From positions 5,828,001-5,892,000 of the forward strand of contig NZ_CP072203.1 in NCBI RefSeq assembly GCF_017654315.1: a DNA stretch of 64,000 bases, given 5' to 3'. Positions within the stretch are counted from its first letter, which is position 1. Each line of letters starts with the position of its first letter. Position numbers and translations under genes: made by a program. The notes below the pieces were generated by a model that was not told the DNA's origin, did no database searches, and saw nothing but the letters and a program-made list of their open reading frames with translations. Shown piece by piece: positions 38,016 to 46,741 of the stretch. Source of the stretch: Gordonia polyisoprenivorans. GTDB taxonomy: Bacteria > Actinomycetota > Actinomycetes > Mycobacteriales > Mycobacteriaceae.

Positions 38016-39080
38016 ACGACCCGTGGCCCATGCACCGCCTATGTCGGGTGTTACACCAGCCGCAGGCGCGGGGGGCACGGCCGCGGGATCGCCGTCTTCG
38101 AGGTCACCGCGTCCGGGCGGTGGACTTCTATTGCCACCACCCCTACCGCGGACAACCCGTCATTCCTGGTGGCCGACAAGGCCGGCCGCACCCTGTATGC
38201 GGCCCACGGCGACGGTTCGCCCGTCTCGTCGTTCCGCATCGACCAACACGATGGTCGGCTCACCGAAACCGGCCGGTATGAGACCGGCGGGTTGAACGCG
38301 GTGCACCTCGCATTGTCTGCGGACAAACGGCACCTCGTGGTCGCGAACTACGCGTCCGGCTCCGTGACGGTGTTCGCCCGCACCGACGATGGGCGTCTGG
38401 AGCGGACGCAGGTGCTCACCCTCACCGGCACGCCCGGGCCACTGACCGCCGACCAACAAGGTCCCCAGCCGCACGAGGTGCGGTTCGACCCGACCGGGCG
38501 TCACATCATCGTTCCCGACAAGGGCACCGATCGACTCCACCGCCTCGGCTTCGATTCCGCCACCGGCAGACTCACGATCGTCGGACCACCCACCCCGAGC
38601 GCACCCGGCGCCGGACCCCGACACCTCCTCTACCATCCGAGTCTGCCGGCACTGTATCTCGTCGACGAACTGTCGTCCCGTCTGACCGCCTACCAGTACA
38701 CCGCCGACACCGCGCAACCTGTTGCCCGACAATCGGTGTCGACACTTCCCGCGGATTACACCGGCACCAGTACCGCCGCCGAAATCGCACTGTCACGCGA
38801 CGCACGAAGTGTCCATGTGTCCAACCGCGGCCACGACTCGGTGGCGACGTTCGCCGTCACCGGGGCCGGTGCTCTGCTCCCGCCAACCTTCACCCCGACC
38901 GGCGGGCAACAACCCCGATTCATGCGCTTCGGCCTCGACCGCACCACCCTCTACGTCGCGAACCAGAAATCGGACACCATCGTGGCGTTCGACGCCCACC
39001 CCGACACCGGGACACTCACCCCGAACGGCCAGGTCATCTCGACCGGCAGTCCCACATGTATCGAGTTCGTGCCCCGGTGA
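38016..39080 (+). CDS. Lactonase-family beta-propeller protein, apparent ACG start
   Basis: The protein of about 354 residues is a 6-phosphogluconolactonase-type seven-bladed propeller (CycloIsomerase_2), with repeats such as DNPSFLVADKAGRTLYAAH, LSADKRHLVVANYASGSV and PHEVRFDPTGRHIIVPD. The family's N-terminal strand (TAYVGCYTS) is encoded from about 38034, yet no ATG, GTG or TTG occurs in frame between the cupin stop (37952) and GTG 38169. An AGGAG at 38002-38006 sits 9 bases before ACG 38016. Either ACG is used or the start codon was lost. Starting at 38169 would remove the first blade. Confidence 0.7.
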   Translation, partial: TTRGPCTAYVGCYTSRRRGGHGRGIAVFEVTASGRWTSIATTPTADNPSFLVADKAGRTLYAAHGDGSPVSSFRIDQHDGRLTETGRYETGGLNAVHLALSADKRHLVVANYASGSVTVFARTDDGRLERTQVLTLTGTPGPLTADQQGPQPHEVRFDPTGRHIIVPDKGTDRLHRLGFDSATGRLTIVGPPTPSAPGAGPRHLLYHPSLPALYLVDELSSRLTAYQYTADTAQPVARQSVSTLPADYTGTSTAAEIALSRDARSVHVSNRGHDSVATFAVTGAGALLPPTFTPTGGQQPRFMRFGLDRTTLYVANQKSDTIVAFDAHPDTGTLTPNGQVISTGSPTCIEFVPR

Positions 39081-39107
39081 GCCGCAACGTCCGATGATCG
39101 GACGTGG

Positions 39108-39803
39108 TCAACGACCGACGAGATCCACCGCCACCGCCGACGCCCCCGGCGACATCACGGCCTCGAGGATCGTCCGTTCGGTGGCCACCAGATGCTCGGT
39201 CACCGCAGCGGCGGCCGCATCACCCTGACCATCGATGATCGCCCGACACATCGCCCGATGTTCGACGAGGGAACTCTCCAGACGGGTAGCCGGTGAATGC
39301 GCTATCATCCTCAAACGCGCGCTGTGCGGCCGTAATTCGGCGATCGAGCGCGCCAGGTGACGGTTCCGGGTCGTCGCGATCACCGCCTGATCGAACGCCT
39401 CGGCCAGCTCGTAGAACCGATCGCGCCGATCCGCCGCGTCCGTGTCGTCGGCCACCGCATCGAAACCGGCGAGCAATTCGACGAACCGCTCACGCACCGC
39501 GGGATCGGCGGCTGCCGATTCGGCCACCACACGAGCGGCGTGCGCCTCGAGAAGCATCCGGAGTTCGAACAGGTCCCGTACCCCTTGCAGCGAGATCGGT
39601 GCCACCCGCGCACCCTGACGATCGATCAACGAGACCAACCCGTCGGCCTCCAACCGCAGAAAAGCCTGACGGACCGGTGTCCGAGACGCCGAAAACCGTT
39701 CGGCCACACCGAGAGCACTCAACGATGAACCCGGGGCCAACGCACCCTTGAGGATGTCCGACCGCAGCTGGTCGTAAATCTGGTCACCCTTGTTACCCGC
39801 CAT
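39108..39803 (-). CDS. GntR-family (FCD-type) transcriptional regulator
   Basis: The 231-residue regulator has an N-terminal winged helix (GDQIYDQLRSDILKGALAPG, SASRTPVRQAFLRLEADGLV) and an all-helical FCD ligand domain ending near residue 220. FCD regulators bind metal and organic acids. It is divergent from the CitMHS transporter, and a GGTATACA-type operator lies between. Matching sites at 33754 and 35618 tie it to the whole 33.8-41.7 kb block. The start at 39803 precedes the HTH by the usual few residues; upstream in-frame ATGs run through the operator region. Confidence 0.92.
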   Translation of the reverse strand: MAGNKGDQIYDQLRSDILKGALAPGSSLSALGVAERFSASRTPVRQAFLRLEADGLVSLIDRQGARVAPISLQGVRDLFELRMLLEAHAARVVAESAAADPAVRERFVELLAGFDAVADDTDAADRRDRFYELAEAFDQAVIATTRNRHLARSIAELRPHSARLRMIAHSPATRLESSLVEHRAMCRAIIDGQGDAAAAAVTEHLVATERTILEAVMSPGASAVAVDLVGR

Positions 39804-39847
39804 GCGCACACTATAACGCGCCAAATGGGATTCCCTTATGGACACGA

Positions 39848-39865
39848 TATGGTATACAGTGATGC
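39848..39865. promoter_or_regulatory. GntR operator, copy 3 (CitMHS transporter / gntR)
   Basis: TATGGTATACAGTGATGC, identical to the site at 33754, lies between the gntR start (39803) and the transporter start (39890). A GGATTCC block precedes both copies. Position fits repression of the transporter and self-control of the regulator. Confidence 0.78.
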
Positions 39866-39889
39866 ACACCACTGCGAGAGAGAGTCCCG

Positions 39890-41323
39890 ATGCTGGTCAT
39901 ACTCGGCTTCTCGATGATCACGGTCTTCATGTACCTGATCCTGAGCAAGCGCCTGACACCCGTCGTCGCACTGATACTGGTACCGACCGTGTTCGGATTG
40001 TTCGCAGGGGCCGGCCTGGGCCTGAGCGACATGATCATGACGTCATTGCTCAAGCTCGCGCCCACCGCAGCGCTGCTGTTCTTCGCGATCACCTTCTTCG
40101 GCATCATGATCGACGTCGGGCTGTTCGATCCACTCATCCGCCTGATCTTGCGATTCGCCCACAACGACCCCTTACGCCTCGTGGTCGGCACCGCACTGCT
40201 GACCTCGGTGGTCTCCCTCGACGGCGACGGATCAACGACGTTCATCATCGTCACCTCGGCGTTGCTACCGATCTACCTACGCCTCGGCATGAGCCCGGTG
40301 GTGCTGACCGTCGTCGCGGCCACCGCCAACGGGGTACTCAACACCGTGCCCTGGGGCGGGTCGACCGCCCGTGCCGCAGCCGCGCTCGATGTGTCACCGA
40401 TCGACATCTTCGTCCCGATGATCCCGGCGATCGCCGCCGGACTCCTCGCAGTACTCGTGCTCGCGTTCTTCCTCGGCCGCAGCGAACGTAAGCGGCTCGG
40501 CGTCGTCGAACTCGACCCCGACTCCACCGATCCCGAGACACAACACGCCCATTCCGAGGTCATGATCGGTGTCGGCGCCGGACACGGTGGCGACGGAGCC
40601 GGAACCGATCGGCCGGCCACCGGGTCGTCCGGTGACGGCGTCGACGACGACCACAGCGACTTCGCGGACCTCCCGACCGTCGGTGACCATCTCGAACGAC
40701 CCAACGCCCGCCCCAAGCTGATCTGGTTCAACCTCGCACTGACCATCGCGGTGATGACACTGCTGGTGATCGGCCTGCTCGAGCCGCCGGTGATTCTCAT
40801 GATCGGCACCGCCATCGCCCTCGTCGTCAACTTCCCGCGGGTGGCCGAGCAATCCGAGCAACTCAAAGCGCACGCGTCGAGCGTGGTGTCGGTGGTGTCA
40901 TTGGTCTTCGCCGCCTCGGTGCTCACCGGCGTCCTCAACGGCACCGGGATGGTCGAGGACATGGCCAGATGGCTCGTCGACATCATCCCGGCAAGCTTCG
41001 GCCCCCACCTACCGATCGTGGCCGGCGTGCTGAGCTTGCCCCTGACCTACTTCATGAGCAACGACGCCTTCTTCTTCGGTGTCCTACCGGTCTTGACCGA
41101 AACCGCCTCGCACTACGGCATCACCGGCGAGGAAATGGCCCGCGCCGCGATCATCGGTCAGCCGCTACACACCTCGAGCCCACTGGTCGCGGCGTTCCTG
41201 CTGCTCGTCGGTCTCGCGAAGGTCGAACTCGCCGACCACTCCAAGAAGGCCATCTGGCGAGCGTGCGTGGTCGGGCTGATCATGCTCGGCGTCGGCGGCC
41301 TCGTCGCAGCCTTCCCCATCTAG
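39890..41323 (+). CDS. CitMHS-family organic acid transporter
   Basis: The 477-residue permease has about twelve membrane segments in two halves, separated by a hydrophilic Asp/His/Gly-rich loop near residues 200-265. Motifs include VSLDGDGSTTFIIVTSALLP near 110, NTVPWGGSTARAAAAL near 150 and GQPLHTSSPLVAAFLLLVGL near 425. CitMHS proteins import citrate as a metal complex, or related acids. It probably takes up the substrate degraded by the enzymes of this regulon, the other transporter at 33843 being broken. Confidence 0.9.
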   Translation: MLVILGFSMITVFMYLILSKRLTPVVALILVPTVFGLFAGAGLGLSDMIMTSLLKLAPTAALLFFAITFFGIMIDVGLFDPLIRLILRFAHNDPLRLVVGTALLTSVVSLDGDGSTTFIIVTSALLPIYLRLGMSPVVLTVVAATANGVLNTVPWGGSTARAAAALDVSPIDIFVPMIPAIAAGLLAVLVLAFFLGRSERKRLGVVELDPDSTDPETQHAHSEVMIGVGAGHGGDGAGTDRPATGSSGDGVDDDHSDFADLPTVGDHLERPNARPKLIWFNLALTIAVMTLLVIGLLEPPVILMIGTAIALVVNFPRVAEQSEQLKAHASSVVSVVSLVFAASVLTGVLNGTGMVEDMARWLVDIIPASFGPHLPIVAGVLSLPLTYFMSNDAFFFGVLPVLTETASHYGITGEEMARAAIIGQPLHTSSPLVAAFLLLVGLAKVELADHSKKAIWRACVVGLIMLGVGGLVAAFPI

Positions 41324-41335
41324 GAGATGACAGAA

Positions 41336-41740
41336 GTGAATTACATTGTGCTCGTCAATGACCGGCCGGAGGGCGACGCCGCCCTCACCTGGGCGCTGAC
41401 CACCGTGAACGCCCTCGGCCACACCGCATCGGCCACCGTGCACGTCGTCGCCGCCGGCGGTGCCGACGCACCCGGCAGCCCCAACTATGTTGCCCCGCAA
41501 CGCACCGACGACCTCGCCGCTCGACTGCGGGCATCGGGCGTCACCCACGAAATCCACGGTGGGATCGACGATCCCGCGTCCACCGTCGTCCGTCTCGCCG
41601 AGCACCACAACGCCGACATGGTCGTGATCGGCATCCGGCACCGCTCAGCCGCCATGAAAATGCTGCTCGGCAGCTACACCCAACGCATCCTGCTCGACAC
41701 CCCCTGCCCGGTCGTGGCGGTCAAGGCTCCCGCGAACTGA
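41336..41740 (+). CDS. Universal stress protein (UspA family)
   Basis: The 134-residue USP domain ends with the family pattern ADMVVIGIRHRS, LLGSYTQRILLDTPCPVVAV, which contains the ATP-binding glycines and serine. The GTG at 41336 has AGGAG 9 bases ahead. An ATG at 41327 directly abuts that motif and is unlikely to be used. USP genes often accompany transporters. It follows the CitMHS gene by 12 bases and is probably cotranscribed. Confidence 0.88.
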   Translation: MNYIVLVNDRPEGDAALTWALTTVNALGHTASATVHVVAAGGADAPGSPNYVAPQRTDDLAARLRASGVTHEIHGGIDDPASTVVRLAEHHNADMVVIGIRHRSAAMKMLLGSYTQRILLDTPCPVVAVKAPAN

Positions 41741-41771
41741 CACGGTCGGCGGCGCCGACCTCACACGTCGG

Positions 41772-42203
41772 TCAGTCGGCGGTCGGTGACGCCTGGTCGT
41801 TGTCCTGCATGGCGCCCCAGCCGTACCACCGGTGCACAGCCATCACCGCGGTGGTCCGGGGCCGCTCGTGGTCGGGGTACGGCTGGCCGCCGTAGTGCCG
41901 GGAGATGCGGTCGATGTCGGCGAACCCGTCGTCGGCGCGGAAGTCGACGACCTCACCGATCAACGTCACGTGCGTGTACCAGCTGTCCTCGGCGAGGACC
42001 GTCAGCGTGACCCGCGGGTCGTTGCGCAGATGCCGCAGCCGGACACGTTCGTCGTCCATGTTGAGCAGCACGTGGTCGCCGTCGAGGAGGTACCACGTGG
42101 CCGCCGACACGGGCGCGCCGTCGGATCGGACGGTCGCCATGACCGCGGGGTTGGCCTTGGCCAACAGTTCGCGGGCGGGCTCGGGAAGCGGTGGACGGGA
42201 CAT
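41772..42203 (-). CDS. PPOX-class (F420- or flavin-dependent) oxidoreductase
   Basis: The 143-residue split-barrel protein resembles pyridoxamine-phosphate-oxidase-like F420 enzymes of actinobacteria. It has AVMATVRSDGAPVSAATWYLLDGDHVLL, VRLRHLRNDPRVTLTVL and VTLIGEVVDF. These enzymes reduce diverse small molecules with F420 or flavin. It starts at the ATG at 42203, closely downstream of a GGAG-like motif. Confidence 0.85.
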   Translation of the reverse strand: MSRPPLPEPARELLAKANPAVMATVRSDGAPVSAATWYLLDGDHVLLNMDDERVRLRHLRNDPRVTLTVLAEDSWYTHVTLIGEVVDFRADDGFADIDRISRHYGGQPYPDHERPRTTAVMAVHRWYGWGAMQDNDQASPTAD

Positions 42204-42243
42204 CTGTTCTCCTCGGAGTGGTTCGGGTTCATGGTGGTAGAGC

Positions 42244-43080
42244 TCAGCCTGGATCGACCCCCACCAATTGTGCCGACGCCGACCACAATCCGTCGATCAA
42301 TGTTTGATCGTGAGCTTGGCGGTTCTCGGGTCCCTTGGCTTTGTGTCGATGAAAGTACACCCCGTTGATGTCCGGGTCGGGGCCGCGGCGGGCCAACTCG
42401 ATCAGCGGTTGCGCGCCCTTGTCGGGTGTGATGGTCCCGATGTGGCGCAGCGGTGTGCGATACAGGAGTCCGACGAACGCCGAGTCACGACCGAAACTCG
42501 TCGCCGCGGGACCGGGATGTACTGCGGCGGAGACGATCCCATCGTCGCTCCACCGTTGCGCGATGCCACGGGTGAACAGGATGTTCATCAGTTTCGCGGT
42601 GCCGTAACAACGCAGGCCGATGGGGCGTCGGCGTCGGTAGTCCAGATCGGACAGGTCGACGTGGCCGGCCAGGTTGCCGACGCTGGCGGTGTTGACCACC
42701 AGGCAGGCGTCCGGCGCCGCCAGCCGGTCTCGGAGCAGATGGGTGAGCAGAAACGGTGCGAGATGGTTGATCTGGAAGTTGGGTTCGTGCCCGTCGGGCG
42801 TGGCGTGCCGGGGATCGAAGGTACCGCCGGCGTTGTTGAGCAGCACGTCGATGTGGTCGGTGTGCTCGCGGATCTTCTCGGCGAGCCGGCGGACGTCGTC
42901 GAGTTGCGCATAGTCGGCGGTGAATCCCACCGCACCGGTGTCGGCGGTGACGGCGTCGAGTTTGTCGGCGGAACGGCCGACGAGGATCAGGTCGACATCG
43001 GGTGCCGCGAGGGTTCGGGCGGTGACCGCCCCGATCCCGTCGCTGGCACCGGTGATCACGATGGTTGTGCGCGGACTCAT
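42244..43080 (-). CDS. Short-chain dehydrogenase/reductase
   Basis: The 278-residue classical SDR has the cofactor motif TGASDGIG near residue 10, NNAG near 85 and the catalytic CYGTAKLMN (YxxxK) near 160. It resembles retinol-dehydrogenase-like SDRs. The start at 43080 places the Rossmann motif at the normal distance; upstream codons in frame are not protein-like. Substrate unknown. Confidence 0.88.
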   Translation of the reverse strand: MSPRTTIVITGASDGIGAVTARTLAAPDVDLILVGRSADKLDAVTADTGAVGFTADYAQLDDVRRLAEKIREHTDHIDVLLNNAGGTFDPRHATPDGHEPNFQINHLAPFLLTHLLRDRLAAPDACLVVNTASVGNLAGHVDLSDLDYRRRRPIGLRCYGTAKLMNILFTRGIAQRWSDDGIVSAAVHPGPAATSFGRDSAFVGLLYRTPLRHIGTITPDKGAQPLIELARRGPDPDINGVYFHRHKAKGPENRQAHDQTLIDGLWSASAQLVGVDPG

Positions 43081-43126
43081 GGTGTGACAGTCACTTTCGG
43101 TGATGTGGGCGCCATCCGGGAGGTGG

Positions 43127-43588
43127 TCAGCGAGGTGCGTCGCATGCCGGTGCGGGCGCATCTTCGAACAACGGCTTGCCCAAGGGGATCAGGTAGAGCA
43201 CGTCGAGCACCACCGGCCCGGTACCGAGGTTTCGGCCCACGTGAGTATTTGCTTGTCCTGCAGGCTCTTTGATGATGTCCCCGGTGTGGTAGACGACGGG
43301 TGCGCAATCGGCGCCCGGATGGGTCAGCGTGCCGGCCCGCACCAACCCGATCAATTCCCCGTCGTGATAATGCCAGCCGGTGCTTCCGCCGGGCGCGATG
43401 GTGATCTCCCGGACCGCCACATGTACCCCGCGCGGCACGAACGGCAGCAGGTCGGCGGGTATGTCACCTTCGGCCAGGGTCACCGCCGTGACACCCGACG
43501 ACGGCGTGGCGTGCGCTGCTGCGGGTATCACGGCCCCGAGCGTGGCCAACGCGGCGAGGACGACCAGGACGCGGGTGAGTGACCTCAT
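43127..43588 (-). CDS. Secreted cupin-domain protein
   Basis: The 153-residue protein begins with a signal peptide (RVLVVLAALATLGAV, cleavage likely after AAAHA). One cupin domain follows, with GSTGWHYHDGELIGLVRAG near 70 and GDIIKEPAGQANTHVGRN near 105, giving a plausible His metal site. It would act outside the membrane. The start at 43588 was chosen because it begins the signal peptide. Confidence 0.82.
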   Translation of the reverse strand: MRSLTRVLVVLAALATLGAVIPAAAHATPSSGVTAVTLAEGDIPADLLPFVPRGVHVAVREITIAPGGSTGWHYHDGELIGLVRAGTLTHPGADCAPVVYHTGDIIKEPAGQANTHVGRNLGTGPVVLDVLYLIPLGKPLFEDAPAPACDAPR

Positions 43589-43725
43589 GTACGGACCGTA
43601 CCCGGACACAATCGGCAGCGGGAGCGATTGACGGGGCCGGTGCGCGAGTACCGGCCCTGCCCTCGTGCGCACCGGTGCCTACCATCACTGGAGAAGCGAC
43701 CATCAACGCCCAACGGAGGACCACG

Positions 43726-44733
43726 ATGACGAGCACGCCAGAGAACTTCACCGCCCTGCTGGCCACCGAGGCCGACGGACAGATCTCCCTCGACCGAACC
43801 ACGTTGTCCGCGAACGATCTTCCCGACGGCGAGGTGACGATCGCCGTGCACTACTCGGGCGTCAACTACAAGGACGCACTCGCGGTCACGCCGCGCGGCG
43901 GGGTGGTCCGCACGTATCCGATCGTTCCAGGGATCGACGTCGCCGGGGAGGTCGTGGCCTCCGATCACCCCGATTTCGCCCCCGGTGATCGGGTCGTCGC
44001 GCACGGCGGACCGATCGGCACCGAGGCCAACGGCGGCTACGCCGACTATGCGCGCGTACCCGCTGCACAGGTGGTCGCGCTGCGATCACTGAGCACCCGC
44101 GAGGCCGCCGCCATCGGAACCGCCGGCTTCACCGCGGCGATGAGCGTCGCCGCGCTGCTCGATCACGGCGTGCGCCCGGACGACGGACCGGTGCTCGTCA
44201 CCGGCGCCTCCGGCGGTGTCGGCGCGGTGAGCGTCGATCTTCTCGCCGGGGCCGGCTTCACCGTCACCGCATCGAGCGGTAAACCCGACGCCGAACCCCT
44301 GTTGCGCGAACTCGGGGCGACCGAGGTCATCGGACGGCTCGTGGACGACGAGACGAAGATCCGGCCGCTCGGCAAGTCGGTGTGGGCAGGTGCGGTCGAC
44401 TGCGTCGGCGGCAAGACCCTGGCGTATGTCCTGAGCGCCATGAACCACAGTGGTGCGGTCGCCGCGAGCGGCCTCACCGGCGGTGCGGATCTGCCGACCA
44501 CGGTGATGCCGTTCATCCTCCGCGGGGTCGCACTACTCGGAATCGACTCGGTGCTCATCGGCGCGGAGCTGCGCCGGTCGATCTGGTCGCGCATCGAAAG
44601 CGATTTGCGCCCATCGCATCTCGACCGCGTCATCAGCGAGATCGGACTCGACGAGCTGCCCGCGGCGCTCGAGCAGATCAAGGGCGGCAAGCTCACCGGA
44701 CGCACCGTCGTGCGGGTCCTCGGCGACGGCTGA
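43726..44733 (+). CDS. Acryloyl-CoA reductase-type medium-chain oxidoreductase
   Basis: The 335-residue zinc-less MDR protein is of the AcuI/YhdH type. It has VNYKDALAVT near 45, VPGIDVAGEVV near 65, LVTGASGGVGAVSVDLLAGAG near 155 and a C-terminal LTGRTVVRVLG. AcuI-type enzymes reduce acryloyl-CoA with NADPH. The ATG at 43726 has a GGAGG ribosome binding site. Confidence 0.88.
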   Translation: MTSTPENFTALLATEADGQISLDRTTLSANDLPDGEVTIAVHYSGVNYKDALAVTPRGGVVRTYPIVPGIDVAGEVVASDHPDFAPGDRVVAHGGPIGTEANGGYADYARVPAAQVVALRSLSTREAAAIGTAGFTAAMSVAALLDHGVRPDDGPVLVTGASGGVGAVSVDLLAGAGFTVTASSGKPDAEPLLRELGATEVIGRLVDDETKIRPLGKSVWAGAVDCVGGKTLAYVLSAMNHSGAVAASGLTGGADLPTTVMPFILRGVALLGIDSVLIGAELRRSIWSRIESDLRPSHLDRVISEIGLDELPAALEQIKGGKLTGRTVVRVLGDG

Positions 44734-44754
44734 CACCGGCCGCGAGGGCCTGAG

Positions 44755-45789
44755 TCAGGGCGGGGTGGTGCCCACCAGATCCACACTCTCGACGCGCGCC
44801 CCACTCCGCGCCTTCGCCCGATACATGGCCTCGTCCGCGGCGGCCAGCAGATGCCAGGCGGCCGAGGCGTCCATCTCCTGCGATGCCCGAATCGACAGTG
44901 ACGCCACCCCGATGCTGAGGCTGACCGGCGCGATCCCGGGAACCGTGACATACACCGGCATGAGCGCTGTTGTCGCATCCAGTTCGTATGCGGCGTCCAG
45001 GGCGAGAAACACCGCGAACTCCTCGCCGCCGTTTCGGGCGACGGTCCCGGCATCGCCGACGGCCTCGACGAGGGCCTGCGCCACGGCCACCAGCACCCGG
45101 TCGCCGGTATCGTGACCGTGCTCGTCGTTGACCGACTTGAAGTAGTCGATATCGATGACCATCGCGGCCAGGACGCCGTGGTGCTGCATCGGGGACACGG
45201 ATTCGACGTATCGGTCGAGGCCACGACGGTTGGCGATGCGGGTCAGGGCGTCGATCTCCGACAGTCGGGCACGACGCCGTTGGGAGGCCCACACGATCTG
45301 GATGGTCATCGGTAGGCCGAGCACACCGGCGATCACCACGTCGGTGCGGGCGATGACGGTCGCCCAGTTCATGCCGTCGCGCACCGAGAGCGCCGCCATC
45401 AGCAAGATGACTCCCAGGACGAGGACGACGTGGACACGCATCCACGATCGCGGCAGGTAGAACGTGAAGAACGCCCCGGTCACCGCGAACAGGACGCACC
45501 CCACCAGCGCCTCACCTGGGTCGGCGAAGGTGACCAGCACCGTCGCGGTCGCGACGTCGGCCCAGATCCCGAAGGCTCGTGCGCCCACGCCTCGCGTCAT
45601 GACGTTGCTGAAGAACCAGGTCACCGCAAGAACGGCATTGCTGACGATCCCGAAGACGAGCCACACGCGCGCCGCGTCTCCCGCTGGCCCCCGGGTGGGA
45701 TCGACCAGGGTCAGCGCTGCCACCGCCGAGAAATTCAGCGTCGACAAACCCACCGTCGTGCGCGTGATCCTCTGCAGTGTGGAACTCAC
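44755..45789 (-). CDS. Membrane-anchored diguanylate cyclase (GGDEF domain)
   Basis: The 344-residue protein has about five to six N-terminal membrane segments (residues 20-170) and a C-terminal GGDEF domain. The latter begins DALTRIANRRGLDRY and has the active loop RNGGEEF, an accepted GGEEF variant. It should make cyclic di-GMP from GTP at the membrane. No RxxD inhibitory site is obvious at the usual distance before GGEEF. No EAL domain is present. Confidence 0.9.
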   Translation of the reverse strand: MSSTLQRITRTTVGLSTLNFSAVAALTLVDPTRGPAGDAARVWLVFGIVSNAVLAVTWFFSNVMTRGVGARAFGIWADVATATVLVTFADPGEALVGCVLFAVTGAFFTFYLPRSWMRVHVVLVLGVILLMAALSVRDGMNWATVIARTDVVIAGVLGLPMTIQIVWASQRRRARLSEIDALTRIANRRGLDRYVESVSPMQHHGVLAAMVIDIDYFKSVNDEHGHDTGDRVLVAVAQALVEAVGDAGTVARNGGEEFAVFLALDAAYELDATTALMPVYVTVPGIAPVSLSIGVASLSIRASQEMDASAAWHLLAAADEAMYRAKARSGARVESVDLVGTTPP

Positions 45790-45880
45790 CGTCTCCCCGT
45801 CGGCCTGATGGATGGGCTAGACGATAGCGAACCACCGATGCGCGGACGTATAGACGACTTTATTCACAGCGTGAGGACCG

Positions 45881-46741
45881 TCACGGGGTGGCTGTGGAGT
45901 ACCTGCGCGATGTCCGCAGAGGCCGATCCGGTTTTCGCACGGCCCGTCCGACGCGTCGTGCCGAGACGACGGAGGCGAGGCGTCCGACGATGTACATCGC
46001 GGCACAGATCGCGGTGACGAAGAACCCGATCGGCCAATCGGTCTGCACCGACAGGGCGATGGCGGCCCACACCGCACCGACCGACAGCACCACCGAGGCC
46101 GCGATCGACCGACCCGGGCTGCGGGTGAAGCATCGGGCCGTCGCCGCCGGACCTACGAGCAGGGCGAACATCAGCAGAGCACCGACGATCGGCACACTCA
46201 TCGTGGTCGCACATGCCAGGACCAGCGCGAAGGCCATCGAGGTGTACCGGGTGTCGACGCCGTGACCGGCCGCCATGTCGGGTAGCACCGAGCCGAGCAG
46301 CAGGGGCCGGTACACGACGGCCACCGTCAGCACACACAGCGCACCGAGAACCACCATCGGGACGATGGCGATCGTCGACACTCCGAGGATCTGCCCGAAC
46401 AGCAGGGCATACACCTGCGACGAGTATTGGTCGCCGCGGCTGAGGAAGAACTCACCGAGCCCCAACATGAGCACGAGGCCCAGCGCCGTCGCCACGTCCC
46501 GTCGGGCGCGCGCGCCCAGCGCGGAGATCGTCATCGCACCGGCGGTGGCCGCGACGCCCAGACCGAGCAGTGGGTTGGCGCCCACCAGGACCGCGGCCGC
46601 GGCGCCGGCGAAGGCACCGTGCGGAACGGCATGCGCCAGAAACGAATCCCCGCGCAGGACGACGAAGAACCCCACCACACCTGCGATGATCCCGACCAGG
46701 GTGCCGGCAATCCAGGCGTTGATCAGAAACGGCTCGAACAT
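45881..46741 (-). CDS. Metal ABC transporter permease (second subunit)
   Basis: The 286-residue ABC-3-type permease has about eight membrane segments: FVVLRGDSFLAHAVPHGAFAGAAAA near 30, FALVLACATTMSVPIVGALLMFALLVGPAATA near 190. It starts with an ATG overlapping the stop of the preceding permease (ATGA). Two different permeases in tandem suggest a heterodimeric channel, as in Mnt/Sit systems for Mn2+, Zn2+ or Fe2+. Confidence 0.9.
   Translation of the reverse strand: MFEPFLINAWIAGTLVGIIAGVVGFFVVLRGDSFLAHAVPHGAFAGAAAAVLVGANPLLGLGVAATAGAMTISALGARARRDVATALGLVLMLGLGEFFLSRGDQYSSQVYALLFGQILGVSTIAIVPMVVLGALCVLTVAVVYRPLLLGSVLPDMAAGHGVDTRYTSMAFALVLACATTMSVPIVGALLMFALLVGPAATARCFTRSPGRSIAASVVLSVGAVWAAIALSVQTDWPIGFFVTAICAAMYIVGRLASVVSARRVGRAVRKPDRPLRTSRRYSTATP

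Noticed and set aside
38169..39080. GTG 38169 as the natural start of the lactonase
   Set aside because: It would cut off the conserved first blade that is clearly encoded upstream in the same frame, and it has no ribosome binding site. It is kept only as an alternative if the real start was lost.
33754..39865. The identical 18-bp sequences 6 kb apart as attachment sites of an inserted island
   Set aside because: Both lie at the same position relative to transporter starts, and a third related copy sits in a divergent promoter, so operators explain them better. No integrase is present.
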